Positions 43,151 through 55,384 of a stretch of 64,000 nt of DNA are shown here, piece after piece. Below the pieces are notes generated by a model. It made no database searches. It worked only from the letters and a program-made list of their open reading frames with translations, and had not been told where the DNA came from. The stretch is from Lepidurus packardi. Its lineage: Eukaryota > Arthropoda > Branchiopoda > Notostraca > Triopsidae. How positions within the stretch are numbered: the stretch's first letter is position 1; each line of letters starts with the position of its first letter. The stretch lies in assembly GCA_023053545.1 (NCBI GenBank), contig JAKZAN010000073.1, positions 62,001 to 126,000 of the forward strand, given 5' to 3'. A program made the translations under genes and the position numbers.

Positions 43151-44608
43151 TAAGGTATTAATTAAGTCCGTTATTAATTAATTAAGTCCATAAGGAACAA
43201 AGTAAGTCTGTAAGGAATTATTTAAGTCCGTGAAGAATTAATTCAGTCCGTATGGAATTAATTCAGTCCGTAAGGAATTATTTCAGTCCGTAATGAATTA
43301 ATTAAGTCCGTAAGGAATTAATTCAGTCCGCAAGGAATTAATTCAGTCCGTATGGAATTAATTCAGTCCGTAAGGAATTAGTTCAGTACGTAAGGAATTA
43401 GTTCAGTCCGTAAGGAATTAATTCAGTCCGTAAGGAATTAATTCAGTCCGTAATGGATTAATTAAGTGCGTAATGAATTAATAAAATCCGTAAGGAATTA
43501 ATTCATTCCGTAAGGAATTAATTAAGTCCGTAAGGAATTATTTCAGTCCGTATTGAATTAATTAAGTCCGTAGAGAATTAATTCAGTTCGTAAAGAATTA
43601 ATTCAGTCCGTAAGGAATTAATTCAGTCCGTAAGGAATTACTTCAGTCCGTATTGAATTAATTAATTCCGTAAAGAATTAATTCAGTTCGCAAGGAATTA
43701 ATTCAGTCCGTAAGGGATTAATTCAGGCCGTAAGGAATTAATTCAGTTTGTAACGAATTAATTCAGTCCGCAAGGAATTAATTCAGTCCGTAAGGAATTA
43801 ATTAATTCGTAAGGAAAAATTAAGTCCGTAAAGAATTAATTAAGTCCGTAAGGAATTAATGAAGTCCGTAAGGTATTAATTAAGTCCGTTATTAATTAAT
43901 TAAGTCCAAAAGGAACAAATTAAGTCCGTAAGGAATTATTTCTGTCCGTATTGAATTAATTAAGTCCGTAGAGAATTAATTCAGTCCGGAAGGAATTAAT
44001 TCAGTCCGTAAGGAATTAATTCAGTCCGTAAAGAATTTATTAAGTACGTAAGGAATTATTTCAGTCCGTAAGGAATTAATTCAGTCCGTAAGGAATTAAT
44101 TCAGTAAGAAAGGAATTCAATCAAGTCCGTAAGGAATTAATTAAGTACGTAAGGAATTAATTCAGTCCGTAAGGAATTCATTAAGTCCGTTAGGAATTAA
44201 TTAAGTCCATAAGGAATTAATTAAGTCCATAAGAAATTAATTAAGTCCGTAAGGAATTATTTAAGTCCGTAAAGAATTAAATCAGGCCGTAAGGATATTA
44301 ATTCAGTCCGTAATGAATTAATTCAGTCCGTATGGAATTAATTCAGTCCGTAAGGAATTAGTTCAGTACGTAAGGAATTAGTTCAGTCCGTAAGGAATTA
44401 ATTCAGTCCGTAAGGAATTAATTCAGTCCGTAAGGAATTAATTCAGTCCGTAATGGATTAATTAAGTGCGTAATTAATTAATTAAGTGACTAAGGAATTA
44501 ATTCAATCCGTAAGGAATTAATTAAGTCCGTAAGGAATTATTTCAGTCTGTATTGAATTAATTAAGTCCGTAGAGAATTAATTCAGTCCGTAAGGAATTA
44601 ATTCAGTA

Positions 44609-44646
44609 AGAAAGGAATTCAATCAATCCTAAAGAATTAATTCAGT
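44609..44646 (+). repeat. Derived marker cassette (type copy): ATCAAT form
   Basis: Here AAGTAAGG has become AAGAAAGG and ATCGAT has become ATCAAT, a CpG to CpA change that destroys the ATCGAT site. First base of CCTAAAG: 44628, 45146, 47303, 47821, 49479, 49997, 51575, 52092, 53750, 54268, 55206 and 61616. Each precedes a standard cassette by 119 or 139 bp. The form is absent left of 44.6 kb, so it arose within this part of the array and spread with block H. The retrotransposon lies 26 bp after the copy at 55206. Confidence 0.88.
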
Positions 44647-47600
44647 CCGTAAGGAATTTATTCAGTCCGTAAGGAATTAATTCAGTCCGTAAGGAATTAA
44701 TCCAGTCCGTAAGGAATTAATTCAGTAAGTAAGGAATTCAATCGATCCTAAAGAATTAATTCAGTCCGTAAGGAATTAATTCAGTCCGTAAGGAATTATT
44801 TCAGTCCGTATTGAATTAATTAAGTGCGTAAAGAATTAATTTAGTCCGTAAGGAATTAATTCAGTCCGTAAGGAGTTAATTCAGTCCGTAAGGAATTAAT
44901 TCAGTCCGCAATTAATTAATTCAGTCCGTATGGAATTAATTCAGTCCGTAAGGAATTAGTTCAGTACGTAAGGAATTAGTTCAGTCCGTAAGGAATTAAT
45001 TCAGTCCGTAAGGAATTAATTCAGTCCGTAAGGAATTAATTCAGTCCGTAATGGATTAATTAAGTGCGTAATGATTTAATTAGGTGACTAAGGAATTAAT
45101 TCAATCCGTAAGGAATTAATTCAGTAAGAAAGGAATTCAATCAATCCTAAAGAATTAATTCAGTCCGTAAGGAATTTATTCAGTCCGTAAGGAATTAATT
45201 CAGTCCGTAAGGAATTAATTCAGTCCGTAAGGAATTAATCCAGTCCGTAAGGAATTAATTCAGTAAGTAAGGAATTCAATCGATCCTAAAGAATTAATTC
45301 AGTCCGTAAGGAACTAATTCAGTCCGTAAAGAATTAATTAAGTCCGTAAGGAATTAATTCATTCCGTAAGGAATTAATTAAATCCGTAAGGAATTAATTC
45401 AGTCCGTAATGAATTAATTAAGTCCGTAAACAATTAGTTCAGTCCGTAACTAATTAATTCAGGCCGTAAGGGATTAATTCAGGCCGTAAGGAATTAATTC
45501 AATCCGTAAGGAATTAATTAAGTCCGTAAGGAATTAATTAAGTCCGTAAGGTATTAATTAAGTCCGTTATTAATTAATTAAGTCCATAAGAAACAAATTA
45601 ACTCCGTTAGGAATTATTTAAGTCCGTGAAGAATTAATTCAGTCCGTATGGAATTAATTCAGTCCGTAAGGAATTAATTCAGTCCGTAATGATCTAATTA
45701 AGTCCGTAAGGAATTAATTCAGTCCGCAAGGAATTTATTCAATCCGCAGAGAATTAATTCAGTCCGTAAGGAATTATTTAATTCGTAAGGAATTAATTAA
45801 GTCTGTAAAGAATTAATTAAGTCCGTAAGGTATTAATTAAGTCCGTTATTAATTAATTAAGTCCATAAGGAACAAAGTAAGTCTGTAAGGAATTATTTAA
45901 GTCCGTGAAGAATTAATTCAGTCCGTATGGAATTAATTCAGTCCGTAAGGAATTATTTCAGTCCGTAATGAATTAATTAAGTCCGTAAGGAATTAATTCA
46001 GTCCGCAAGGAATTAATTCAGTCCGTATGGAATTAATTCAGTCCGTAAGGAATTAGTTCAGTACGTAAGGAATTAGTTCAGTCCGTAAGGAATTAATTCA
46101 GTCCGTAAGGAATTAATTCAGTCCGTAATGGATTAATTAAGTGCGTAATGAATTAATAAAATCCGTAAGGAATTAATTCATTCCGTAAGGAATTAATTAA
46201 GTCCGTAAGGAATTATTTCAGTCCGTATTGAATTAATTAAGTCCGTAGAGAATTAATTCAGTTCGTAAAGAATTAATTCAGTCCGTAAGGAATTAATTCA
46301 GTCCGTAAGGAATTACTTCAGTCCGTATTGAATTAATTAATTCCGTAAAGAATTAATTCAGTTCGCAAGGAATTAATTCAGTCCGTAAGGGATTAATTCA
46401 GGCCGTAAGGAATTAATTCAGTTTGTAACGAATTAATTCAGTCCGCAAGGAATTAATTCAGTCCGTAAGGAATTAATTAATTCGTAAGGAAAAATTAAGT
46501 CCGTAAAGAATTAATTAAGTCCGTAAGGAATTAATGAAGTCCGTAAGGTATTAATTAAGTCCGTTATTAATTAATTAAGTCCAAAAGGAACAAATTAAGT
46601 CCGTAAGGAATTATTTCTGTCCGTATTGAATTAATTAAGTCCGTAGAGAATTAATTCAGTCCGGAAGGAATTAATTCAGTCCGTAAGGAATTAATTCAGT
46701 CCGTAAAGAATTTATTAAGTACGTAAGGAATTATTTCAGTCCGTAAGGAATTAATTCAGTCCGTAAGGAATTAATTCAGTAAGAAAGGAATTCAATCAAG
46801 TCCGTAAGGAATTAATTAAGTACGTAAGGAATTAATTCAGTCCGTAAGGAATTCATTAAGTCCGTTAGGAATTAATTAAGTCCATAAGGAATTAATTAAG
46901 TCCATAAGAAATTAATTAAGTCCGTAAGGAATTATTTAAGTCCGTAAAGAATTAAATCAGGCCGTAAGGATATTAATTCAGTCCGTAATGAATTAATTCA
47001 GTCCGTATGGAATTAATTCAGTCCGTAAGGAATTAGTTCAGTACGTAAGGAATTAGTTCAGTCCGTAAGGAATTAATTCAGTCCGTAAGGAATTAATTCA
47101 GTCCGTAAGGAATTAATTCAGTCCGTAATGGATTAATTAAGTGCGTAATTAATTAATTAAGTGACTAAGGAATTAATTCAATCCGTAAGGAATTAATTAA
47201 GTCCGTAAGGAATTATTTCAGTCTGTATTGAATTAATTAAGTCCGTAGAGAATTAATTCAGTCCGTAAGGAATTAATTCAGTAAGAAAGGAATTCAATCA
47301 ATCCTAAAGAATTAATTCAGTCCGTAAGGAATTTATTCAGTCCGTAAGGAATTAATTCAGTCCGTAAGGAATTAATCCAGTCCGTAAGGAATTAATTCAG
47401 TAAGTAAGGAATTCAATCGATCCTAAAGAATTAATTCAGTCCGTAAGGAATTAATTCAGTCCGTAAGGAATTATTTCAGTCCGTATTGAATTAATTAAGT
47501 GCGTAAAGAATTAATTTAGTCCGTAAGGAATTAATTCAGTCCGTAAGGAGTTAATTCAGTCCGTAAGGAATTAATTCAGTCCGCAATTAATTAATTCAGT

Positions 47601-50600
47601 CCGTATGGAATTAATTCAGTCCGTAAGGAATTAGTTCAGTACGTAAGGAATTAGTTCAGTCCGTAAGGAATTAATTCAGTCCGTAAGGAATTAATTCAGT
47701 CCGTAAGGAATTAATTCAGTCCGTAATGGATTAATTAAGTGCGTAATGATTTAATTAGGTGACTAAGGAATTAATTCAATCCGTAAGGAATTAATTCAGT
47801 AAGAAAGGAATTCAATCAATCCTAAAGAATTAATTCAGTCCGTAAGGAATTTATTCAGTCCGTAAGGAATTAATTCAGTCCGTAAGGAATTAATTCAGTC
47901 CGTAAGGAATTAATCCAGTCCGTAAGGAATTAATTCAGTAAGTAAGGAATTCAATCGATCCTAAAGAATTAATTCAGTCCGTAAGGAACTAATTCAGTCC
48001 GTAAGGAATTATTTCAGTCCGTATTGAATTAATTAAGTCCGTAAAGAATTAATTCAGTCCGTAACGAATTAATTAAGTACGTAAGGAATTAATTCAGTCC
48101 GTAAGGAATTATTTCAGTCCGTAATGAATTAATTAAGTCCGTAAGGAATTAATTCAGTCCGCAAGGAATTAATTCAGTCCGTATGGAATTAATTCAGTCC
48201 GTAAGGAATTAGTTCAGTACGTAAGGAATTAGTTCAGTCCGTAAGGAATTAATTCAGTCCGTAAGGAATTAATTCAGTCCGTAATGGATTAATTAAGTGC
48301 GTAATGAATTAATAAAATCCGTAAGGAATTAATTCATTCCGTAAGGAATTAATTAAGTCCGTAAGGAATTATTTCAGTCCGTATTGAATTAATTAAGTCC
48401 GTAGAGAATTAATTCAGTTCGTAAAGAATTAATTCAGTCCGTAAGGAATTAATTCAGTCCGTAAGGAATTACTTCAGTCCGTATTGAATTAATTAATTCC
48501 GTAAAGAATTAATTCAGTTCGCAAGGAATTAATTCAGTCCGTAAGGGATTAATTCAGGCCGTAAGGAATTAATTCAGTTTGTAACGAATTAATTCAGTCC
48601 GCAAGGAATTAATTCAGTCCGTAAGGAATTAATTAATTCGTAAGGAAAAATTAAGTCCGTAAAGAATTAATTAAGTCCGTAAGGAATTAATGAAGTCCGT
48701 AAGGTATTAATTAAGTCCGTTATTAATTAATTAAGTCCAAAAGGAACAAATTAAGTCCGTAAGGAATTATTTCTGTCCGTATTGAATTAATTAAGTCCGT
48801 AGAGAATTAATTCAGTCCGGAAGGAATTAATTCAGTCCGTAAGGAATTAATTCAGTCCGTAAAGAATTTATTAAGTACGTAAGGAATTATTTCAGTCCGT
48901 AAGGAATTAATTCAGTCCGTAAGGAATTAATTCAGTAAGAAAGGAATTCAATCAAGTACGTAAGGAATTAATTCAGTCCGTAAGGAATTCATTAAGTCCG
49001 TTAGGAATTAATTAAGTCCATAAGGAATTAATTAAGTCCATAAGAAATTAATTAAGTCCGTAAGGAATTATTTAAGTCCGTAAAGAATTAAATCAGGCCG
49101 TAAGGATATTAATTCAGTCCGTAATGAATTAATTTAGTCCGTAAGGAATTAATTCAGTCCGCAATTAATTAATTCAGTCCGTATGGAATTAATTCAGTCC
49201 GTAAGGAATTAGTTCAGTACGTAAGGAATTAGTTCAGTCCGTAAGGAATTAATTCAGTCCGTAAGGAATTAATTCAGTCCGTAAGGAATTAATTCAGTCC
49301 GTAATGGATTAATTAAGTGCGTAATTAATTAATTAAGTGACTAAGGAATTAATTCAATCCGTAAGGAATTAATTAAGTCCGTAAGGAATTATTTCAGTCT
49401 GTATTGAATTAATTAAGTCCGTAGAGAATTAATTCAGTCCGTAAGGAATTAATTCAGTAAGAAAGGAATTCAATCAATCCTAAAGAATTAATTCAGTCCG
49501 TAAGGAATTTATTCAGTCCGTAAGGAATTAATTCAGTCCGTAAGGAATTAATCCAGTCCGTAAGGAATTAATTCAGTAAGTAAGGAATTCAATCGATCCT
49601 AAAGAATTAATTCAGTCCGTAAGGAATTAATTCAGTCCGTAAGGAATTATTTCAGTCCGTATTGAATTAATTAAGTGCGTAAAGAATTAATTTAGTCCGT
49701 AAGGAATTAATTCAGTCCGTAAGGAGTTAATTCAGTCCGTAAGGAATTAATTCAGTCCGCAATTAATTAATTCAGTCCGTATGGAATTAATTCAGTCCGT
49801 AAGGAATTAGTTCAGTACGTAAGGAATTAGTTCAGTCCGTAAGGAATTAATTCAGTCCGTAAGGAATTAATTCAGTCCGTAAGGAATTAATTCAGTCCGT
49901 AATGGATTAATTAAGTGCGTAATGATTTAATTAGGTGACTAAGGAATTAATTCAATCCGTAAGGAATTAATTCAGTAAGAAAGGAATTCAATCAATCCTA
50001 AAGAATTAATTCAGTCCGTAAGGAATTTATTCAGTCCGTAAGGAATTAATTCAGTCCGTAAGGAATTAATTCAGTCCGTAAGGAATTAATCCAGTCCGTA
50101 AGGAATTAATTCAGTAAGTAAGGAATTCAATCGATCCTAAAGAATTAATTCAGTCCGTAAGGAACTAATTCAGTCCGTAAGGAATTATTTCAGTCCGTAT
50201 TGAATTAATTAAGTCCGTAAAGAATTAATTCAGTCCGTAACGAATTAATTAAGTACGTAAGGAATTAATTCAGTCCGTAAGGAATTCATAAAGTCCGTTA
50301 GGAATTAATTAAGTCCATAAGGAATTAATTAAGTCCATAAGGAATTAATTAAGTCCATAAGGAATTAATTCAGTCCGTAAGGAATTAATTCAGTCCGTAA
50401 TGGATTAATTAAGTGCGTAATGAATTAATAAAATCCGTAAGGAATTAATTCATTCCGTAAGGAATTAATTAAGTCCGTAAGGAATTATTTCAGTCCGTAT
50501 TGAATTAATTAAGTCCGTAGAGAATTAATTCAGTTCGTAAAGAATTAATTCAGTCCGTAAGGAATTAATTCAGTCCGTAAGGAATTACTTCAGTCCGTAT

Positions 50601-53600
50601 TGAATTAATTAATTCCGTAAAGAATTAATTCAGTTCGCAAGGAATTAATTCAGTCCGTAAGGGATTAATTCAGGCCGTAAGGAATTAATTCAGTTTGTAA
50701 CGAATTAATTCAGTCCGCAAGGAATTAATTCAGTCCGTAAGGAATTAATTAATTCGTAAGGAAAAATTAAGTCCGTAAAGAATTAATTAAGTCCGTAAGG
50801 AATTAATGAAGTCCGTAAGGTATTAATTAAGTCCGTTATTAATTAATTAAGTCCAAAAGGAACAAATTAAGTCCGTAAGGAATTATTTCTGTCCGTATTG
50901 AATTAATTAAGTCCGTAGAGAATTAATTCAGTCCGGAAGGAATTAATTCAGTCCGTAAGGAATTAATTCAGTCCGTAAAGAATTTATTAAGTACGTAAGG
51001 AATTATTTCAGTCCGTAAGGAATTAATTCAGTCCGTAAGGAATTAATTCAGTAAGAAAGGAATTCAATCAAGTCCGTAAGGAATTAATTAAGTACGTAAG
51101 GAATTAATTCAGTCCGTAAGGAATTCATTAAGTCCGTTAGGAATTAATTAAGTCCATAAGGAATTAATTAAGTCCATAAGAAATTAATTAAGTCCGTAAG
51201 GAATTATTTAAGTCCGTAAAGAATTAAATCAGGCCGTAAGGATATTAATTCAGTCCGTAATGAATTAATTCAGTCCGTATGGAATTAATTCAGTCCGTAA
51301 GGAATTAGTTCAGTACGTAAGGAATTAGTTCAGTCCGTAAGGAATTAATTCAGTCCGTAAGGAATTAATTCAGTCCGTAAGGAATTAATTCAGTCCGTAA
51401 TGGATTAATTAAGTGCGTAATTAATTAATTAAGTGACTAAGGAATTAATTCAATCCGTAAGGAATTAATTAAGTCCGTAAGGAATTATTTCAGTCTGTAT
51501 TGAATTAATTAAGTCCGTAGAGAATTAATTCAGTCCGTAAGGAATTAATTCAGTAAGAAAGGAATTCAATCAATCCTAAAGAATTAATTCAGTCCGTAAG
51601 GAATTTATTCAGTCCGTAAGGAATTAATTCAGTCCGTAAGGAATTAATCCAGTCCGTAAGGAATTAATTCAGTAAGTAAGGAATTCAATCGATCCTAAAG
51701 AATTAATTCAGTCCGTAAGGAATTAATTCAGTCCGTAAGGAATTATTTCAGTCCGTATTGAATTAATTAAGTGCGTAAAGAATTAATTTAGTCCGTAAGG
51801 AATTAATTCAGTCCGTAAGGAGTTAATTCAGTCCGTAAGGAATTAATTCAGTCCGCAATTAATTAATTCAGTCCGTATGGAATTAATTCAGTCCGTAAGG
51901 AATTAGTTCAGTACGTAAGGAATTAGTTCAGTCCGTAAGGAATTAATTCAGTCGTAAGGAATTAATTCAGTCCGTAAGGAATTAATTCAGTCCGTAATGG
52001 ATTAATTAAGTGCGTAATGATTTAATTAGGTGACTAAGGAATTAATTCAATCCGTAAGGAATTAATTCAGTAAGAAAGGAATTCAATCAATCCTAAAGAA
52101 TTAATTCAGTCCGTAAGGAATTTATTCAGTCCGTAAGGAATTAATTCAGTCCGTAAGGAATTAATTCAGTCCGTAAGGAATTAATCCAGTCCGTAAGGAA
52201 TTAATTCAGTAAGTAAGGAATTCAATCGATCCTAAAGAATTAATTCAGTCCGTAAGGAACTAATTCAGTCCGTAAGGAATTATTTCAGTCCGTATTGAAT
52301 TAATTAAGTCCGTAAAGAATTAATTCAGTCCGTAACGAATTAATTAAGTACGTAAGGAATTAATTCAGTCCGTAAGGAATTATTTCAGTCCGTAATGAAT
52401 TAATTAAGTCCGTAAGGAATTAATTCAGTCCGCAAGGAATTAATTCAGTCCGTATGGAATTAATTCAGTCCGTAAGGAATTAGTTCAGTACGTAAGGAAT
52501 TAGTTCAGTCCGTAAGGAATTAATTCAGTCCGTAAGGAATTAATTCAGTCCGTAATGGATTAATTAAGTGCGTAATGAATTAATAAAATCCGTAAGGAAT
52601 TAATTCATTCCGTAAGGAATTAATTAAGTCCGTAAGGAATTATTTCAGTCCGTATTGAATTAATTAAGTCCGTAGAGAATTAATTCAGTTCGTAAAGAAT
52701 TAATTCAGTCCGTAAGGAATTAATTCAGTCCGTAAGGAATTACTTCAGTCCGTATTGAATTAATTAATTCCGTAAAGAATTAATTCAGTTCGCAAGGAAT
52801 TAATTCAGTCCGTAAGGGATTAATTCAGGCCGTAAGGAATTAATTCAGTTTGTAACGAATTAATTCAGTCCGCAAGGAATTAATTCAGTCCGTAAGGAAT
52901 TAATTAATTCGTAAGGAAAAATTAAGTCCGTAAAGAATTAATTAAGTCCGTAAGGAATTAATGAAGTCCGTAAGGTATTAATTAAGTCCGTTATTAATTA
53001 ATTAAGTCCAAAAGGAACAAATTAAGTCCGTAAGGAATTATTTCTGTCCGTATTGAATTAATTAAGTCCGTAGAGAATTAATTCAGTCCGGAAGGAATTA
53101 ATTCAGTCCGTAAGGAATTAATTCAGTCCGTAAAGAATTTATTAAGTACGTAAGGAATTATTTCAGTCCGTAAGGAATTAATTCAGTCCGTAAGGAATTA
53201 ATTCAGTAAGAAAGGAATTCAATCAAGTACGTAAGGAATTAATTCAGTCCGTAAGGAATTCATTAAGTCCGTTAGGAATTAATTAAGTCCATAAGGAATT
53301 AATTAAGTCCATAAGAAATTAATTAAGTCCGTAAGGAATTATTTAAGTCCGTAAAGAATTAAATCAGGCCGTAAGGATATTAATTCAGTCCGTAATGAAT
53401 TAATTTAGTCCGTAAGGAATTAATTCAGTCCGCAATTAATTAATTCAGTCCGTATGGAATTAATTCAGTCCGTAAGGAATTAGTTCAGTACGTAAGGAAT
53501 TAGTTCAGTCCGTAAGGAATTAATTCAGTCCGTAAGGAATTAATTCAGTCCGTAAGGAATTAATTCAGTCCGTAATGGATTAATTAAGTGCGTAATTAAT

Positions 53601-55225
53601 TAATTAAGTGACTAAGGAATTAATTCAATCCGTAAGGAATTAATTAAGTCCGTAAGGAATTATTTCAGTCTGTATTGAATTAATTAAGTCCGTAGAGAAT
53701 TAATTCAGTCCGTAAGGAATTAATTCAGTAAGAAAGGAATTCAATCAATCCTAAAGAATTAATTCAGTCCGTAAGGAATTTATTCAGTCCGTAAGGAATT
53801 AATTCAGTCCGTAAGGAATTAATCCAGTCCGTAAGGAATTAATTCAGTAAGTAAGGAATTCAATCGATCCTAAAGAATTAATTCAGTCCGTAAGGAATTA
53901 ATTCAGTCCGTAAGGAATTATTTCAGTCCGTATTGAATTAATTAAGTGCGTAAAGAATTAATTTAGTCCGTAAGGAATTAATTCAGTCCGTAAGGAGTTA
54001 ATTCAGTCCGTAAGGAATTAATTCAGTCCGCAATTAATTAATTCAGTCCGTATGGAATTAATTCAGTCCGTAAGGAATTAGTTCAGTACGTAAGGAATTA
54101 GTTCAGTCCGTAAGGAATTAATTCAGTCCGTAAGGAATTAATTCAGTCCGTAAGGAATTAATTCAGTCCGTAATGGATTAATTAAGTGCGTAATGATTTA
54201 ATTAGGTGACTAAGGAATTAATTCAATCCGTAAGGAATTAATTCAGTAAGAAAGGAATTCAATCAATCCTAAAGAATTAATTCAGTCCGTAAGGAATTTA
54301 TTCAGTCCGTAAGGAATTAATTCAGTCCGTAAGGAATTAATTCAGTCCGTAAGGAATTAATCCAGTCCGTAAGGAATTAATTCAGTAAGTAAGGAATTCA
54401 ATCGATCCTAAAGAATTAATTCAGTCCGTAAGGAACTAATTCAGTCCGTAAGGAATTATTTCAGTCCGTATTGAATTAATTAAGTCCGTAAAGAATTAAT
54501 TCAGTCCGTAACGAATTAATTAAGTACGTAAGGAATTAATTCAGTCCGTAAGGAATTCATAAAGTCCGTTAGGAATTAATTAAGTCCATAAGGAATTAAT
54601 TAAGTCCATAAGGAATTAATTAAGTCCATAAGGAATTAATTAAGTCCGTAAGGAATTATTTAAGTCCTTAAAGAATTAATTAAGTCCGTAAGGAATTAAT
54701 TAAGTACGTAAGGTATTAATTAAGTCCGTTATTAATTAATTAAGACCATAAGGAACAAATTAAGTTCGTAAGGAATTATTTAAGTCCGTGAAGAACTAAT
54801 TCAGTCCGTATGGAATTAATTCAGTCTGTAAGGAATTAAATCAGGCCGTAAGGAATTAATTCAGTCCGTAATGAATTAATTAAGTCCGTAAGGAATTAAT
54901 TCAGTCCGCAAGGAAATAATTCAGTCCGTATGGAATTAATTCAGTCCGTAAGGAATTAGTTCAGTACGTAAGGAATTAGTTCAGTCCGTAAGGAATTAAT
55001 TCAGTCCGTAAGGAATTAATTCAGTCCGTAAGGAATTAATTCAGTCCGTAATGGATTAATTAAGTGCGTAATGAATTAATTAAGTCCGTAAGGAATTAAT
55101 TCATTCCGTAAGGAATTATTTCAGTCCGTATTGAATTAATTAAGTCCGTAGAGAATTAATTCAGTCCGTAAGGAATTAATTCAGTAAGAAAATAATTCAA
55201 TCAATCCTAAAGAATTTATTCAGTC

Positions 55226-55231
55226 CGTAAG
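55226..55231 (+). repeat. Left target-site duplication CGTAAG
   Basis: CGTAAG ends immediately before the TG of the left LTR and is identical to 59461-59466. Because the target is a tandem repeat, a match alone would be weak evidence. However, joining 55231 to 59467 gives an intact monomer reading CCGTAAGGAATTAATTCAGT, which supports a 6-bp duplication. Confidence 0.88.
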
Positions 55232-55328
55232 TGTTGTATCGTGTCCTTTGTACCTGAGGCGATGCCAGGTGGGGAAGCCGTGGTATCAATACAGCAGTCT
55301 TGACTAACCCTTCTTTGAAAACACAACA
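55232..55328 (+). repeat. 5' LTR (97 bp)
   Basis: It begins TGTTGT and ends ACAACA, a 6-bp inverted terminal repeat. It is paired with the copy at 59363-59460. Differences from that copy are G versus A at 55259, one missing A near 55294, G versus A near 55298, and A versus G near 55320: three transitions and one indel. No TATA box and no AATAAA are visible, so how this minimal LTR directs transcription and polyadenylation is unclear. LTRs near this length are known in the Mag group. Confidence 0.97.
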
Positions 55329-55329
55329 T

Positions 55330-55340
55330 TGGCGACGAGG
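55330..55340 (+). promoter_or_regulatory. Minus-strand primer binding site, tRNA-Ser(GCU)
   Basis: TGGCGACGAGG begins one base after the 5' LTR. It is complementary to CCA plus the discriminator base and the 7-bp 3' acceptor strand of the conserved animal serine tRNA(GCU), whose 5' acceptor strand reads GACGAGG. The next bases, TGGG, would continue the match if one base were absent between them, so a small deletion after position 55340 is likely. The tRNA comparison is from memory. Confidence 0.8.
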
Positions 55341-55384
55341 TGGGCAATATTTCTTATCCAGTGCATTCCTCAAGTGATTAAGCC

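Larger units (their letters stand above)
1..55231 (+). repeat. 20-bp satellite array, left of the retrotransposon
   Basis: The stretch is an unbroken head-to-tail array with consensus monomer CCGTAAGGAATTAATTCAGT. Every monomer I read is in the same orientation and no unrelated DNA interrupts it. Each copy holds the perfect palindrome GAATTAATTC and one CpG. Frequent variants end in AATTAATTAAGT, AATTATTTCAGT or AATTCATT, or start CCGTATTG, CCGTAGAG, CCGTAATGG, GCGTAATG, CCGCAAGG or CCATAAGG. Most monomers are 20 bp; rarer 13-, 16-, 18-, 19- and 21-bp forms shift the phase and recur in fixed contexts. TAA falls twice per consensus monomer, and because 20 is not a multiple of three all frames are closed, so no coding is possible. 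The family is not one I can name. A heterochromatic location such as pericentromere is an inference. Confidence 0.97.
42645..55231 (+). repeat. HOR block H: five 2.1-2.7 kb units, alternating as a 4.27 kb dimer
   Basis: The rare monomer GTTTGTAACG occurs at 43746, 46421, 48577, 50693 and 52848 (spacings 2,675, 2,156, 2,116 and 2,155). Paired markers occur at 44747/45285, 47422/47960, 49598/50136, 51694/52231 and 53869/54407. Alternate units match better than neighbours: 47422 and 51694 are 4,272 apart, 49598 and 53869 are 4,271. AATCAAGTACG without the preceding monomer occurs only near 48950 and 53220, and a CATAAAG plus triple CCATAAGG run occurs only near 50287 and 54558. The 1-bp difference is a deleted C near 51953. 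The retrotransposon inserted into the last unit, which continues on its right. Confidence 0.92.

Noticed and set aside
1..55231. Telomeric repeat or coding tandem repeat
   Set aside because: The monomer is not G-rich and not telomere-like, and stop codons occur in every frame within a few monomers.
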